DNA from: G963667675 sp963667675
Lineage (GTDB): Bacteria > Chloroflexota > Dehalococcoidia > Lucifugimonadales > UBA3495
Length of the DNA stretch: 64,000 nucleotides
Assembly (NCBI GenBank): GCA_963667675.1
Contig: OY763929.1
Location: 2,542,001 to 2,606,000 of the forward strand
Reading direction: 5' to 3'
This document shows, in pieces, positions 32,400 through 40,488 of this stretch (positions within the stretch are counted from its first letter, which is position 1; each line of letters starts with the position of its first letter). A program made the position numbers and the translations under genes. The notes under the pieces are model-generated. The model saw only the letters and a list, made by a program, of their open reading frames with translations. It searched no databases and had not been told where the DNA came from.

Positions 32400-34379
32400 T
32401 CAGGTCGCACCAAACTCTTCCAAGTTTATTCCGAGGCTTCTTGCCTGACGTTTAACGAAATTGGTTCGCAAGAATCTTTTAATCCAGTTATAGATTCCCG
32501 TCACGGTCAGACCGAATATCAGGTTTGCCGCGGTCAACCCAGCCAGCGCACACACTATTAGCCATCGCGACCACGTAGGCAGCCCATCAAATCCCAACGC
32601 TGACAACGCTATGATAATTACGAAGAATAGAGCTATGCCTAGGGATACTCCTCTCGCCCAACATTTCGCCCTATAATCACAATTCCAGTATAAGCTGGAC
32701 AGTATCTTGTTGTTCTGTTCTATTTGATCCTCAAGGGCCTGCTGCGTGGTACGTCTATCCTTCTCCAGTTGTTCCGATCTTGCTGCCTCCTCCTTGAGGG
32801 CCAACTGAGCGGCGAGCCGACCGCTCTCGGACTGCTCGGCCATGTCCACTGCGTCCTTTTTGATTTCGCCGACTACCCGGTCTAGAATTTCAGTCACTGT
32901 TACCTCGGTGAAGAGGTGGTCGTCGCCCAGAGTTAGGTTCATCAACTCATTCAAGACCATGGGGCTGCTCCGGAGCAGTTGGTGGTCTCTTTCTGAGATG
33001 TTCCCATGTTTTTCCAGTCTCTCGACCTCGCTTAGGTACTTGCCCAAGAGTTCTCTGCTCGGTTGTAGTGCTGCATATGAGAGTGCCATCAACTGAGTTC
33101 TGGGAATTGCTGTCCCTCCCATAGGGGCTTTCAGCCAAGCAAGGTTAGCTAGGGTGAAATCGGTAATGACTGTCGAAACAGATTGGGATGGTGCATATTG
33201 CTGTCCGTATTGCCACGCTGCCTTCGCAAATGCCGAGTTGCTTGTAACTAAGACAGCGTGGGACTTTTCCAACGATGGAATATGCTTCTTTCCCCTCTTT
33301 ACATAGATGCTACGAACAGAGTTTACGTCAAATTCTTTTGCTCTCGGATTGAAATAAGAGACCTCGTCAACTAGGACTTGTTCGAACACTCCTTCGTCGA
33401 TCTGGATTCGGTCCGTGTATCTAGGAGTGGGTTCCACTTCAACCCCATCGTGAGATAATTTTTCGTCCACGGTTTCCGCTAAAAGGATCAGGTCTGATCT
33501 AGTAGTTCCTGCTCTCCTAGCTTCTTGAATAATTGAACCTCGCCCGTCAGTGGATTCCACATAGGTCGCCGCTCCTTGGATAGCGTTGTACAGTTCTTCC
33601 CTCGAATGTGAAAAGGCCGCTACCTTACCTCCTAAGTTTTTTATGAGTACTAGGAGGTCGTCTACTGCGTTCTTCTTAGCAATACCTTCCAGTCCCAACT
33701 TTCTAATCAAAATTGGAGTGTCTAGGTAGAATGTAACTCCGGTGAAGGACCGTGGGGCGTTTTCCAAGTCCGGACATACAAGGGCATTAGCCAGCATGTG
33801 ACCTTGAACTAAAATTAGAAAGCTCTTGAACAAATCCGGTTCATCTTGATTGATGAACTGCACATAGTTGCTTACGAGAACCTTATCTGCGGTGCTTGCT
33901 TCGTCGGCCTCCGGAATTGCTGTTCCCTTTAGGTAAGAGCGCAAGCAAGATATGTCGAACTCAGAGAGAAACGCGCAAACTGCCTCGACTGCCTGCTCCT
34001 CGTCTTCCATGGGATTGACTGATTGGCGGGAGAATCTTATGACTCCACTTATGACAGATTGGATATGTTGCTCAGCCTCCGCCTGTCGGCTACTCAACTG
34101 CGGATCGGGTATGGGCCCATTGATTTTGAGTTCGTTGTTCTCTCTGGTTAATATCTTCCGCCTGGTGAAGCGCCTGAGAACGATTTCGACTGTCCTCTCG
34201 GGGATTGCTAGACCGAATCTCTGTCTAATGCAATCTGTAATATCGTTGATAGCCACTACGTTCATATTCCAATCGGAAAGAACTTGCAGAACAAATGGCT
34301 CCAGGTAAGCGAGATAATCGCGATTTCGGTCTATCTCTACTCTGAGGATTGCTAGACTCGTAAGCGTATTGGTCGGCAT
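32400..34379 (-). CDS. PIN-like domain protein with winged helix, coiled coil and two C-terminal membrane helices
   Basis: The ATG at 34379-34377 overlaps the hsdS stop as TGATG, so translation is coupled; the product has 659 residues. Order: a winged-helix-like segment (~30-90), a helical region, a PIN-like nuclease region beginning GVTFYLDTPILIRKLG (Asp after a hydrophobic strand) with VLVTSNSAFAKAA and VITDFTLANLAW later, a charged coiled coil (~540-590), and two membrane helices (GIALFFVIIIALSALGF and WLIVCALAGLTAANLIFGL). The third PIN motif, usually TxDxDF, reads TSNSAF, so nuclease activity is uncertain. Base composition is clearly AT-richer than the neighbours. A membrane-tethered nuclease tied to HsdS suggests defence; I do not recognise a named family. 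Confidence 0.55.
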   Translation of the reverse strand: MPTNTLTSLAILRVEIDRNRDYLAYLEPFVLQVLSDWNMNVVAINDITDCIRQRFGLAIPERTVEIVLRRFTRRKILTRENNELKINGPIPDPQLSSRQAEAEQHIQSVISGVIRFSRQSVNPMEDEEQAVEAVCAFLSEFDISCLRSYLKGTAIPEADEASTADKVLVSNYVQFINQDEPDLFKSFLILVQGHMLANALVCPDLENAPRSFTGVTFYLDTPILIRKLGLEGIAKKNAVDDLLVLIKNLGGKVAAFSHSREELYNAIQGAATYVESTDGRGSIIQEARRAGTTRSDLILLAETVDEKLSHDGVEVEPTPRYTDRIQIDEGVFEQVLVDEVSYFNPRAKEFDVNSVRSIYVKRGKKHIPSLEKSHAVLVTSNSAFAKAAWQYGQQYAPSQSVSTVITDFTLANLAWLKAPMGGTAIPRTQLMALSYAALQPSRELLGKYLSEVERLEKHGNISERDHQLLRSSPMVLNELMNLTLGDDHLFTEVTVTEILDRVVGEIKKDAVDMAEQSESGRLAAQLALKEEAARSEQLEKDRRTTQQALEDQIEQNNKILSSLYWNCDYRAKCWARGVSLGIALFFVIIIALSALGFDGLPTWSRWLIVCALAGLTAANLIFGLTVTGIYNWIKRFLRTNFVKRQARSLGINLEEFGAT

Positions 34380-35710
34380 CAGTCCTCTCTTTGAACTGGA
34401 AGTTTCAACTCCCCGCTCACCAACCCCGGCAGTAGCGCGTCTCGCTGGGCAGTAAGTGCGCAAGATTCATTGTAGTTGGCAACAACGCTGGTTCTGAGGA
34501 CGTTTATCTGTTCTCCGAAGGTATCTAAAAGTGAATCATTCGGTACCAATATTGGGAATTCACTTATGACTTTGGCATTGAGGCTAATACGCGTTGTTCC
34601 AGCACCTCTTCCCTTCACAAGCTCCCAATAATTGTCTGAACGTAGCCAGTACTGGATAAAGCGTGCATACCGCCCGTGCATGGGACGGAATCTAATTAAG
34701 TAGGAAGCGAATACAGCATATTGCTCCTCCTCAATCATACATCCGTGACCTGGGTCAGCCATGCGGGCAATAAGCACATCTCCTTCTTTCAAGCGGTATT
34801 TGTCAAAGGCATCCTCGGTGATTTCACAGTGCGGAACGGAATCCCACTCAATCCATGCCTTTTTATTGATGTCGGTGATGCGAAGGAATTTTGGGCCTAT
34901 AGGTTCGTCTTTCCCAGACTGAGTGTATCCATATTGAGGTTTGTCACAAAGTTCCCCCAACGGCTTCACTTCCCACCCCGCCGGGATTGCCCCAAGTTCC
35001 GAGTCCACGAGGCGGTCGGGGAAGAGGGCGGCTAGGTCGGGGGGCAGGCCGACGTCGCGGCCTTCCATCTTGGCGCGGACGGGGTCGAAGTCTACGAACC
35101 AGGATTTGAAGATGGCCCGGGCCATTTCCTCGAGGGTCTGGTTCATGCGGCGGTTTAGTTCTATCTTGTCGTCCAGGGTGCCGAGGATGTGGGCGATGGC
35201 GCGTTGTTCGGGGAGGGGAGGAATCGACATTGGCAGGTTAGCAAGTTCGGACATTGTGAGGTAAGGAAGTGCGGTACCAGAGGCTATTTCGCCAAAATCG
35301 AACTGGTGCATCCCGTAGAAAAGGAATCCAGGCTCGACAATATCCGTTTTCGGGATGGCACCCATCATATTGTTGTCGACGATGGTAGGTCGAACAGTCA
35401 TGCGCAGTCGATTTTGCTTGAGTGCTTCGCCTATCTTGGCAAAGACTATCGAGCCCTCAGGTATAGGTTTGGCCTTAATCTCCTTAGCAACATCCTGATT
35501 GATCCAGTTGGTTGCCTCATTGATGCGAACTTCGTTCGCAGACAGGTTCATGTCGCGGACCTTGATGAACGGGTAATGACCTGAACCTCTTCCTTGATAA
35601 TGCAACTTGAAAACCGACCCCGCCCGGAATTCGCAAAGGTCCCCAAGCGTCACTTCACGCCAGCCAGTCGGCAACGTTGGCTTGGAGCCTTTCCGCGCCA
35701 TCACTCGCAT
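34379..35710 (-). CDS. hsdS: Type I restriction-modification specificity subunit HsdS
   Basis: The 443-residue protein has two target-recognition domains (~12-175 and ~245-410), each followed by a helical spacer. The first conserved repeat is PPLPEQRAIAHILGTLDDKI, followed by MNQTLEEMARAIFKSWFVDF; the second spacer ends ALTAQRDALLPGLVSGELKL. HsdS directs HsdM and HsdR to a bipartite DNA site. No hsdM or hsdR is present in the window. The start may be ATG 35710 or ATG 35701 (MARKGSKPT), the latter overlapping the TGA of an 18-codon ORF (MTVDDLIQLLANIRRTCE) that starts at 35755. The two recognition domains are AT-richer than the spacer between them. Confidence 0.92.
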   Translation of the reverse strand: MRVMARKGSKPTLPTGWREVTLGDLCEFRAGSVFKLHYQGRGSGHYPFIKVRDMNLSANEVRINEATNWINQDVAKEIKAKPIPEGSIVFAKIGEALKQNRLRMTVRPTIVDNNMMGAIPKTDIVEPGFLFYGMHQFDFGEIASGTALPYLTMSELANLPMSIPPLPEQRAIAHILGTLDDKIELNRRMNQTLEEMARAIFKSWFVDFDPVRAKMEGRDVGLPPDLAALFPDRLVDSELGAIPAGWEVKPLGELCDKPQYGYTQSGKDEPIGPKFLRITDINKKAWIEWDSVPHCEITEDAFDKYRLKEGDVLIARMADPGHGCMIEEEQYAVFASYLIRFRPMHGRYARFIQYWLRSDNYWELVKGRGAGTTRISLNAKVISEFPILVPNDSLLDTFGEQINVLRTSVVANYNESCALTAQRDALLPGLVSGELKLPVQRED

Positions 35711-35792
35711 GTCCGGCGGATGTTAGCCAGCAGTTGTATCAAATCGTCGACGGTCATAGGCTTCTCTCACAGAAAGTTTGCCCAGGCGTGGG

Positions 35793-36008
35793 TTACGTCG
35801 CCACGTTCACATGATAAACCACGTCGGCGTCCCTGGGCGCGTCCTGCCCTTCGTCTCTGAGCGCCTCCAGGTATAACCCTATGGCTTCCCGAACGTTTCC
35901 CAAGGCTTCGTCAACCGTTTCACCCTGGGAATAGCAGCCCGGCAGAGCCGGGACCTCTACCCAGAACCCTCCTTCTTCAGCTGGATGAACTACGACCGAG
36001 TACTCCAT
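35793..36008 (-). CDS. hicB: HicB family antitoxin
   Basis: A 71-residue HicB N-terminal-domain protein: YSVVVHPAEEGGFWVEVPAL, PGCYSQGETVDEALGNVREAI, then YLEALRDEGQ. HicB neutralises the HicA mRNA interferase by direct binding. This copy lacks the C-terminal ribbon-helix-helix or HTH DNA-binding part, so autoregulation may be weak. It starts 9 bp after hicA on the same strand. Confidence 0.88.
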   Translation of the reverse strand: MEYSVVVHPAEEGGFWVEVPALPGCYSQGETVDEALGNVREAIGLYLEALRDEGQDAPRDADVVYHVNVAT

Positions 36009-36017
36009 AGATTCACC

Positions 36018-36251
36018 TCACAAAAGCTCTTCGAACTCCTCCGGTGTTAAACCCGCCCGCTCGATAGCATCCAGAAGGATGCCTACTTTCAGCGCCCCTC
36101 TGTGAACCGGCAAGACTATCATCCCCCCATTCGGGCGCTTCAGGATATGGTGACTTCCCCTGATGCGTACAGTCTCGTATCCTAAACGATGGAACGCTCT
36201 AATCGCACGCTGTGCCCCGATGTTTCGGAGCCTTCTTCCACCCGAGCTCAT
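36018..36251 (-). CDS. hicA: HicA family toxin (mRNA interferase)
   Basis: From ATG 36251 the product has 77 residues, the usual HicA size; the frame is open to 36287. The dsRBD-like fold and catalytic His are seen in VRIRGSHHILKRPNGGMIVL, followed by PVHRGALKVGILLDAIERAG. HicA cleaves mRNA when not held by HicB. Toxin precedes antitoxin, as is common for hicAB. The pair lies at one end of the AT-richer island with hsdS, where it could stabilise the island. Confidence 0.88.
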   Translation of the reverse strand: MSSGGRRLRNIGAQRAIRAFHRLGYETVRIRGSHHILKRPNGGMIVLPVHRGALKVGILLDAIERAGLTPEEFEELL

Positions 36252-36309
36252 TGTAGTATTATCTCGAACTGACTCGACCCATCCCATCGCTGGATATCAA
36301 GCCATGGCC

Positions 36310-36382
36310 GGGGCGCCCACTAGGGACGCCCCTACAGATTCATGCGAACCGTCAGGCTTGGGGGCGATTCGCGAATCGCCCC
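36310..36382. repeat. Two GGGGCG palindromic repeats downstream of argS
   Basis: GGGGCGCCC...GGGACGCCCC (36310-36332) is an imperfect hairpin, and 36361-36382 is a perfect 22-nt palindrome with half-site GGGGCGATTCG. They lie between argS and hicA, and the second, 10 bp after the argS stop, may serve as its terminator. Confidence 0.75.
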
Positions 36383-36392
36383 TGCGTTTGGG

Positions 36393-38093
36393 TTACATGC
36401 GTTCGGGGGCGTTCATGCCCATTAGTTCAAGGGAGCGGCGGAAGACGATTTGGGCGGATTCCACCAGCTTGAGGCGGGCCAGGCTCACCTGCCGGTCTTC
36501 GGGGTTGGAGGAAATGACCCGGCAGTTCTCGTAGAACCAGTGGAAGGCAGTGGCCAGTTCCATGGTGTAGTGGGGCAGATGGTGGGGTTCTAGGGTCCTG
36601 GACATGTGGGCGATTAACTCAGGGAATCTAAGCATGGCGCGGATGAGGGCCAACTCGCTGGGGTGGTTAAGCAGGGTCACGTCTCCCTGGCTCCAGTCCA
36701 GGTCCTGGCTGCGGGCAAGGTTAAGTATTCCGGAGTTGCGGGCGTGGGCGTACTGGACGTAGTACACCGGGTTGTCGTTGGATTCCTGCTTGGCCAGTTC
36801 CAGGTCGAATTCCATGTGGGTCGAGGGACTGCGGGCCAAGAAGAAGTAACGGCAGGCGTCGATTCCCACCTCGTCTGCCAGCTCTCGCAGGGTGACGAAT
36901 TCGCCGGCGCGCTTGGAAGCGCGGACCAACTCCTGGCCGCGTTTCAGGGTGACCATCTGGGATATGAGGACGGTCAAGCGGTCGGCGTCGATGCCCAGGG
37001 CGGCCACAGCCAGCCTCAGGCGCGGGACGTGGCCCTGGTGGTCGGCGCCCCAGATGTTGACCACGCCGTCGAAGCCGCGGCGGATGAACTTGTTGTAGTG
37101 GTAGGCGATGTCGGAGGCGAAGTAGGTGGGCTCGCCGGTGGAGCGGACCACGACGTTGTCCTTGTCGTCGCCCAGGGTGGTGGAGTTGAACCAGAGGGCG
37201 CCTTCCCGCTGCGACAGAAAGTCCTTGCCGCGCAGCAAGCCGACGGCCTCGTCGTATTCGCCGTCCTGGTACAACCCGCCTTCGCTGAACCAGGAGTCGA
37301 AGACCACGCCGATACGCTCGAGGTCTCCGCGGATGAGAGCGACCATCTTCTCACGGGCATGGGCGCCGATTTCTTTGAGGGCCTGGTCCTCATCCAGGTC
37401 GGCAAAGCGGGGGCCTTCGGCGGTCAATATCTCCTGGGCCAGGTCGGCTACATAGTCGCCCACGTAGCCGTTGGCCGGCATGTCGGCCTCATGGCCCAAG
37501 GCCCGCATATAGCGAGCGTATACGGAACGGTAGAAAGCGTCCATCTGGCTGCCGGCGTCGTTGACGTAGTACTCGCGGGTTACGTCATAGCCGGCTGCTG
37601 AAAGGATGTTGGCCAGGGCGCTGCCCAGCACGGCTCCCCTGGTGTGGCCGACGTGGACCGGGCCGGTGGGGTTGACGCTGACGAATTCGACCATCATGCG
37701 CTGCCCGCGCCCGATATCCAAGTTGCCGTAGTCGGAGCCGGCGGCCCGCACTTCGTCGACCTGCTGCTGAATCCAACCGTCCCGCAGGTAGAAGTTGATG
37801 AATCCGGGGGGGGCCGCCTCGACGCGCTGCACCTGCTCGCCGGCGGGAATCAGCTTCACCAACTCCTCAGCCAGTTGCAGGGGGTTAATACGCGTGGCCC
37901 TGGCCAGGCGCAATGGGAGGCTGGTGGCGAAATCGCCGTGCTGGGGGTTGGACGGCCGCTCAAGCTGGACGTCGGGCACGGTGTCCAACTGCAAGAACCC
38001 GTCGCGGCGGGCCCGCTCAACCGAGCGGGTGACCATATCGACAATGGCGTCCATGATTAACGGGGTTGCCACAGAAGTCCAATCCTCCAGCAA
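36393..38093 (-). CDS. argS: Arginyl-tRNA synthetase
   Basis: The 566-residue class I synthetase charges tRNA-Arg. It shows the N-terminal Add1 domain (~15-105), the HIGH-type motif in VNPTGPVHVGHTRGAVLGSA, EYYVNDAGSQMDAFYRSVYA, the KMSK-region equivalent LKRGQELVRASKRAGEFVT, and the C-terminal anticodon-binding DALR domain with YVQYAHARNSGILNLAR and ending LELMGMNAPERM. Internal starts at Met14 (38054) or Met20 are possible because the first residues are not conserved. It is divergent from mgtE. Confidence 0.95.
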   Translation of the reverse strand: MLEDWTSVATPLIMDAIVDMVTRSVERARRDGFLQLDTVPDVQLERPSNPQHGDFATSLPLRLARATRINPLQLAEELVKLIPAGEQVQRVEAAPPGFINFYLRDGWIQQQVDEVRAAGSDYGNLDIGRGQRMMVEFVSVNPTGPVHVGHTRGAVLGSALANILSAAGYDVTREYYVNDAGSQMDAFYRSVYARYMRALGHEADMPANGYVGDYVADLAQEILTAEGPRFADLDEDQALKEIGAHAREKMVALIRGDLERIGVVFDSWFSEGGLYQDGEYDEAVGLLRGKDFLSQREGALWFNSTTLGDDKDNVVVRSTGEPTYFASDIAYHYNKFIRRGFDGVVNIWGADHQGHVPRLRLAVAALGIDADRLTVLISQMVTLKRGQELVRASKRAGEFVTLRELADEVGIDACRYFFLARSPSTHMEFDLELAKQESNDNPVYYVQYAHARNSGILNLARSQDLDWSQGDVTLLNHPSELALIRAMLRFPELIAHMSRTLEPHHLPHYTMELATAFHWFYENCRVISSNPEDRQVSLARLKLVESAQIVFRRSLELMGMNAPERM

Positions 38094-38264
38094 GAATACA
38101 AAGCCGCTCCAGGCCTAGTACCAGGAGCGCGCCATAGGTCTATGCTACCACAAACCGGATTGGGCACACACATTTACCCATCCAACTGACTTGGATAAAA
38201 GCGGCGTTGCCCCAAGACCGAAACAGCGGCGGCGGATGCGGCCTTGATTGGGGGATAAGGCTGA

Positions 38265-38270
38265 TAGAAT
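38265..38270 (+). promoter_or_regulatory. -10 box TAGAAT immediately before the mgtE start (possible leaderless mRNA)
   Basis: TAGAAT ends 7 nt before ATG 38278, so transcription would begin at or next to the start codon. The TTGATT upstream is only 15 nt away, slightly short for a -35 element. Confidence 0.35.
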
Positions 38271-38277
38271 AGGGCGC

Positions 38278-39666
38278 ATGGCCCGATTGGACGACATCAG
38301 AGAGGACTGGCAGGCCGAGGGCAGAAACTTGTTCCGGGAGAACCTGATGCAAATGGCCGTCCTGGATATCCAGCAGTTGCTGGACGGCGGCCAGACCGAG
38401 GCCGCGTTGACCCAGTTCCGACAGCTGCACCCCGTCGACCAAGGGGGGGCGCTGGAGAGCGTGGGACAAGACAGCCAACTCGTCTTGCTGGCGGCCCTGA
38501 CGCCAACAGAGACCGCCGGCATTTTCGAGGAGATGGAGCCCCGGGCGGCGTCGGACCTGGCAAGGGACATGGAGACCGAGAGGCTGGCGCGCATCCTGGA
38601 ACGGGCCAGTGAGGATGCGGCGGCCGACATCCTGCAGCTTTTGCCGAAGGACAAGGTGGAGCAATGCCTGCTGGCGATGGCCGATGCGCAGGAAGTTGCC
38701 TCTCTCCTCCAGTACCGCAACGATTCCGCCGGCGGATTGATGACCCTGGACTATCCGGTGGTAAGGGAGATGCTGACCGCGCCCAATGCCCTGGACGAAG
38801 TCCGCCTGTTGGGGCCGGAGGCGGAGAATATCAATGCCCTGCTGGTGCTGGACCAGGATGACCGGCTGCTGGGGTCTCTGAGCATTGCCCGGCTGGCCCT
38901 GGCGCGGCCTACATCGCTGGTCGGCGAGATAGCCGAACGGGAGATTATCTCAGTGACGGCGGAGACCGACCAGGAGGAGTGCGCCCGCCTGATGGAGCGG
39001 TACAACCTGAACCGGCTTCCGGTGGTGGACGAAGAGGGCCGGCTGACCGGCGTAATCCTGGCGCAAGACATGGTGGACGTGATGGAGGAGGAAGCAACGG
39101 AGGACATGTACCGCATGGCAGGAGTCGCCGGCGAGCGGGTTACCGGCCCTTTGCGCAACTCGCTGCGCCGCAGGCTGCCGTGGCTGTACATCAACCTGGG
39201 CACGGTGCTGCTGGCGGCCCTGATGATCAGCTTCTTCGAGTCCACGATATTCAAGCTCACGGCGCTGGCGGTGTTCCTGCCGGTGGTGGCGGGCCAAGGG
39301 GGCATCGGCGGCACCCAGACCGTCACTTTGGTGGTGCGCAGCATGGCCCTGGGAGAGCTGCCGCGGCATTTAGGTCTGCGGATACTGGGCCGCGAGATGG
39401 CGCTGGGGTTAATCAATGGGGCGCTGCTGGGGGTGGCGGTGGGCCTGGTGGCATATTGGTGGAAGGGGAACCTTACGCTGGCGTTGGTATTGGGGGCGGC
39501 GATGCTGGGCAACATGCTGGTAGCGGGCCTGGCGGGGGCCGGAGTGCCCCTGTTGCTGCGGCGGCTGGGCATGGACCCGGCGGTGTCATCCTCGATATTC
39601 GTTACCACCTTCACCGACGTAATCGGGTTTGTGCTGTTCCTGGGACTGGCCGCGGCGTTTATTTGA
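38278..39666 (+). CDS. mgtE: Magnesium transporter MgtE
   Basis: From ATG 38278 the protein has 462 residues with the MgtE architecture: a superhelical N domain (~10-130), a pair of CBS domains (~140-265; DSAGGLMTLDYP, LNRLPVVDEEGRLTGVIL), a plug helix and five membrane helices with LPVVAGQGGIGGTQTVTLVV and the C-terminal FVTTFTDVIGFVLFLGLAAA. It lets Mg2+ into the cell and is gated by cytoplasmic Mg2+ binding to the N and CBS domains. An in-frame TTG at 38248 is less likely. It is divergent from argS; no M-box leader is present. Confidence 0.95.
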   Translation: MARLDDIREDWQAEGRNLFRENLMQMAVLDIQQLLDGGQTEAALTQFRQLHPVDQGGALESVGQDSQLVLLAALTPTETAGIFEEMEPRAASDLARDMETERLARILERASEDAAADILQLLPKDKVEQCLLAMADAQEVASLLQYRNDSAGGLMTLDYPVVREMLTAPNALDEVRLLGPEAENINALLVLDQDDRLLGSLSIARLALARPTSLVGEIAEREIISVTAETDQEECARLMERYNLNRLPVVDEEGRLTGVILAQDMVDVMEEEATEDMYRMAGVAGERVTGPLRNSLRRRLPWLYINLGTVLLAALMISFFESTIFKLTALAVFLPVVAGQGGIGGTQTVTLVVRSMALGELPRHLGLRILGREMALGLINGALLGVAVGLVAYWWKGNLTLALVLGAAMLGNMLVAGLAGAGVPLLLRRLGMDPAVSSSIFVTTFTDVIGFVLFLGLAAAFI

Positions 39667-39710
39667 ACAACGGCCCACGTATAGACGGGGCTTTGGTACG
39701 GGAGATATGT

Positions 39711-40397
39711 ATGCCAGGGGAAATTGCGCTAGTGGGGGGTGAGGAGTTTCGCTCCGGGTGCGAGGGGATGGACCTGGAAATCATGCGGGCCTCGGGCCAG
39801 GACCCGGCGCGGGTATTGGTAATCCCGACGGCGGCGGTGACGGGCCCAGCCAAGGCCGCTAACGACGGCGTGACCCATTTCAACGACCTTGGAGCCGAAG
39901 CAGACCAGCTTATGGTATTGGACAAGACCCAGGCCAACGACGCGGCTTTAATCAACCCCGTAGAGGATGCCGGGGTAATTTACTTTACCGGCGGAAGTCC
40001 TGACCATTTGCTGGAGTCGCTTAGGGACTCGCGGCTGCTGGAGTCCATCCTGGCGGCGGTGGCGCGAGGGGCGGTGCTGGCCGGTTCCAGCGCCGGGGCG
40101 ATGGTTATGGGGTCCCTGATGCGACGGCCGAGCAGCGGCGGATGGGTGGAGGCCCTGGGCGTCGTGCCGGGAACCGCGGCGCTGCCGCATCACGAGAACA
40201 GCAACCCCGCCGAGGTAGTGAAGCAACTGCGGGGCCAGGCGCCGTCAGGAATCACGGTGCTGGGCATCGATGCCCGGGCCGGGTGCCTGGGGCGTCCTGG
40301 AAAGTGGCGAGTGGTGGGCTCGGGCAACGTGACCGTGTACCAGGGGGGCGACTGGCAGGTGTGCCCGTCTGGGGCGGCCCTGCCGCCGGGGGTTTAG
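39711..40397 (+). CDS. Peptidase S51-like (cyanophycinase/dipeptidase E family) protein
   Basis: The 228-residue product starts at ATG 39711 with GGGAG 7 nt upstream. It begins GEIALVGGEEF, has RVLVIPTAA, YFTGGSPDHLLESL and the nucleophile elbow VLAGSSAGAMVMG (GxSAG), followed by a His in ALPHHENSN, the order seen in S51 peptidases with a class I amidotransferase-like fold. Family members cleave Asp-dipeptides or cyanophycin. It lies 44 bp after mgtE. Only 7 bp behind its stop the coding pattern of an unrelated secreted protein begins, pointing to a recombination joint at ~40400. Confidence 0.82.
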   Translation: MPGEIALVGGEEFRSGCEGMDLEIMRASGQDPARVLVIPTAAVTGPAKAANDGVTHFNDLGAEADQLMVLDKTQANDAALINPVEDAGVIYFTGGSPDHLLESLRDSRLLESILAAVARGAVLAGSSAGAMVMGSLMRRPSSGGWVEALGVVPGTAALPHHENSNPAEVVKQLRGQAPSGITVLGIDARAGCLGRPGKWRVVGSGNVTVYQGGDWQVCPSGAALPPGV

Positions 40398-40488
40398 GGG
40401 AAGAGTCTTTACAGTTGCGAAAATCTCGGTCCGCGACAGTAAGGACGCCAACGGCAATCCCGACACGGTAACGGACGACACCATCAGC

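Noticed and set aside
35793..36287. hicAB as part of a complete mobile element
   Set aside because: No integrase, transposase or target-site duplication is visible in the window; only composition and gene types suggest transfer.
38094..38277. M-box riboswitch before mgtE
   Set aside because: The divergent spacer lacks the conserved M-box helices and the -10 box lies directly before the ATG.
38979..39710. Upstream extension of the S51 peptidase frame into mgtE
   Set aside because: The frame overlaps the conserved CBS and membrane domains of mgtE and has arginine/glycine-rich shadow composition; ATG 39711 has a good ribosome site.
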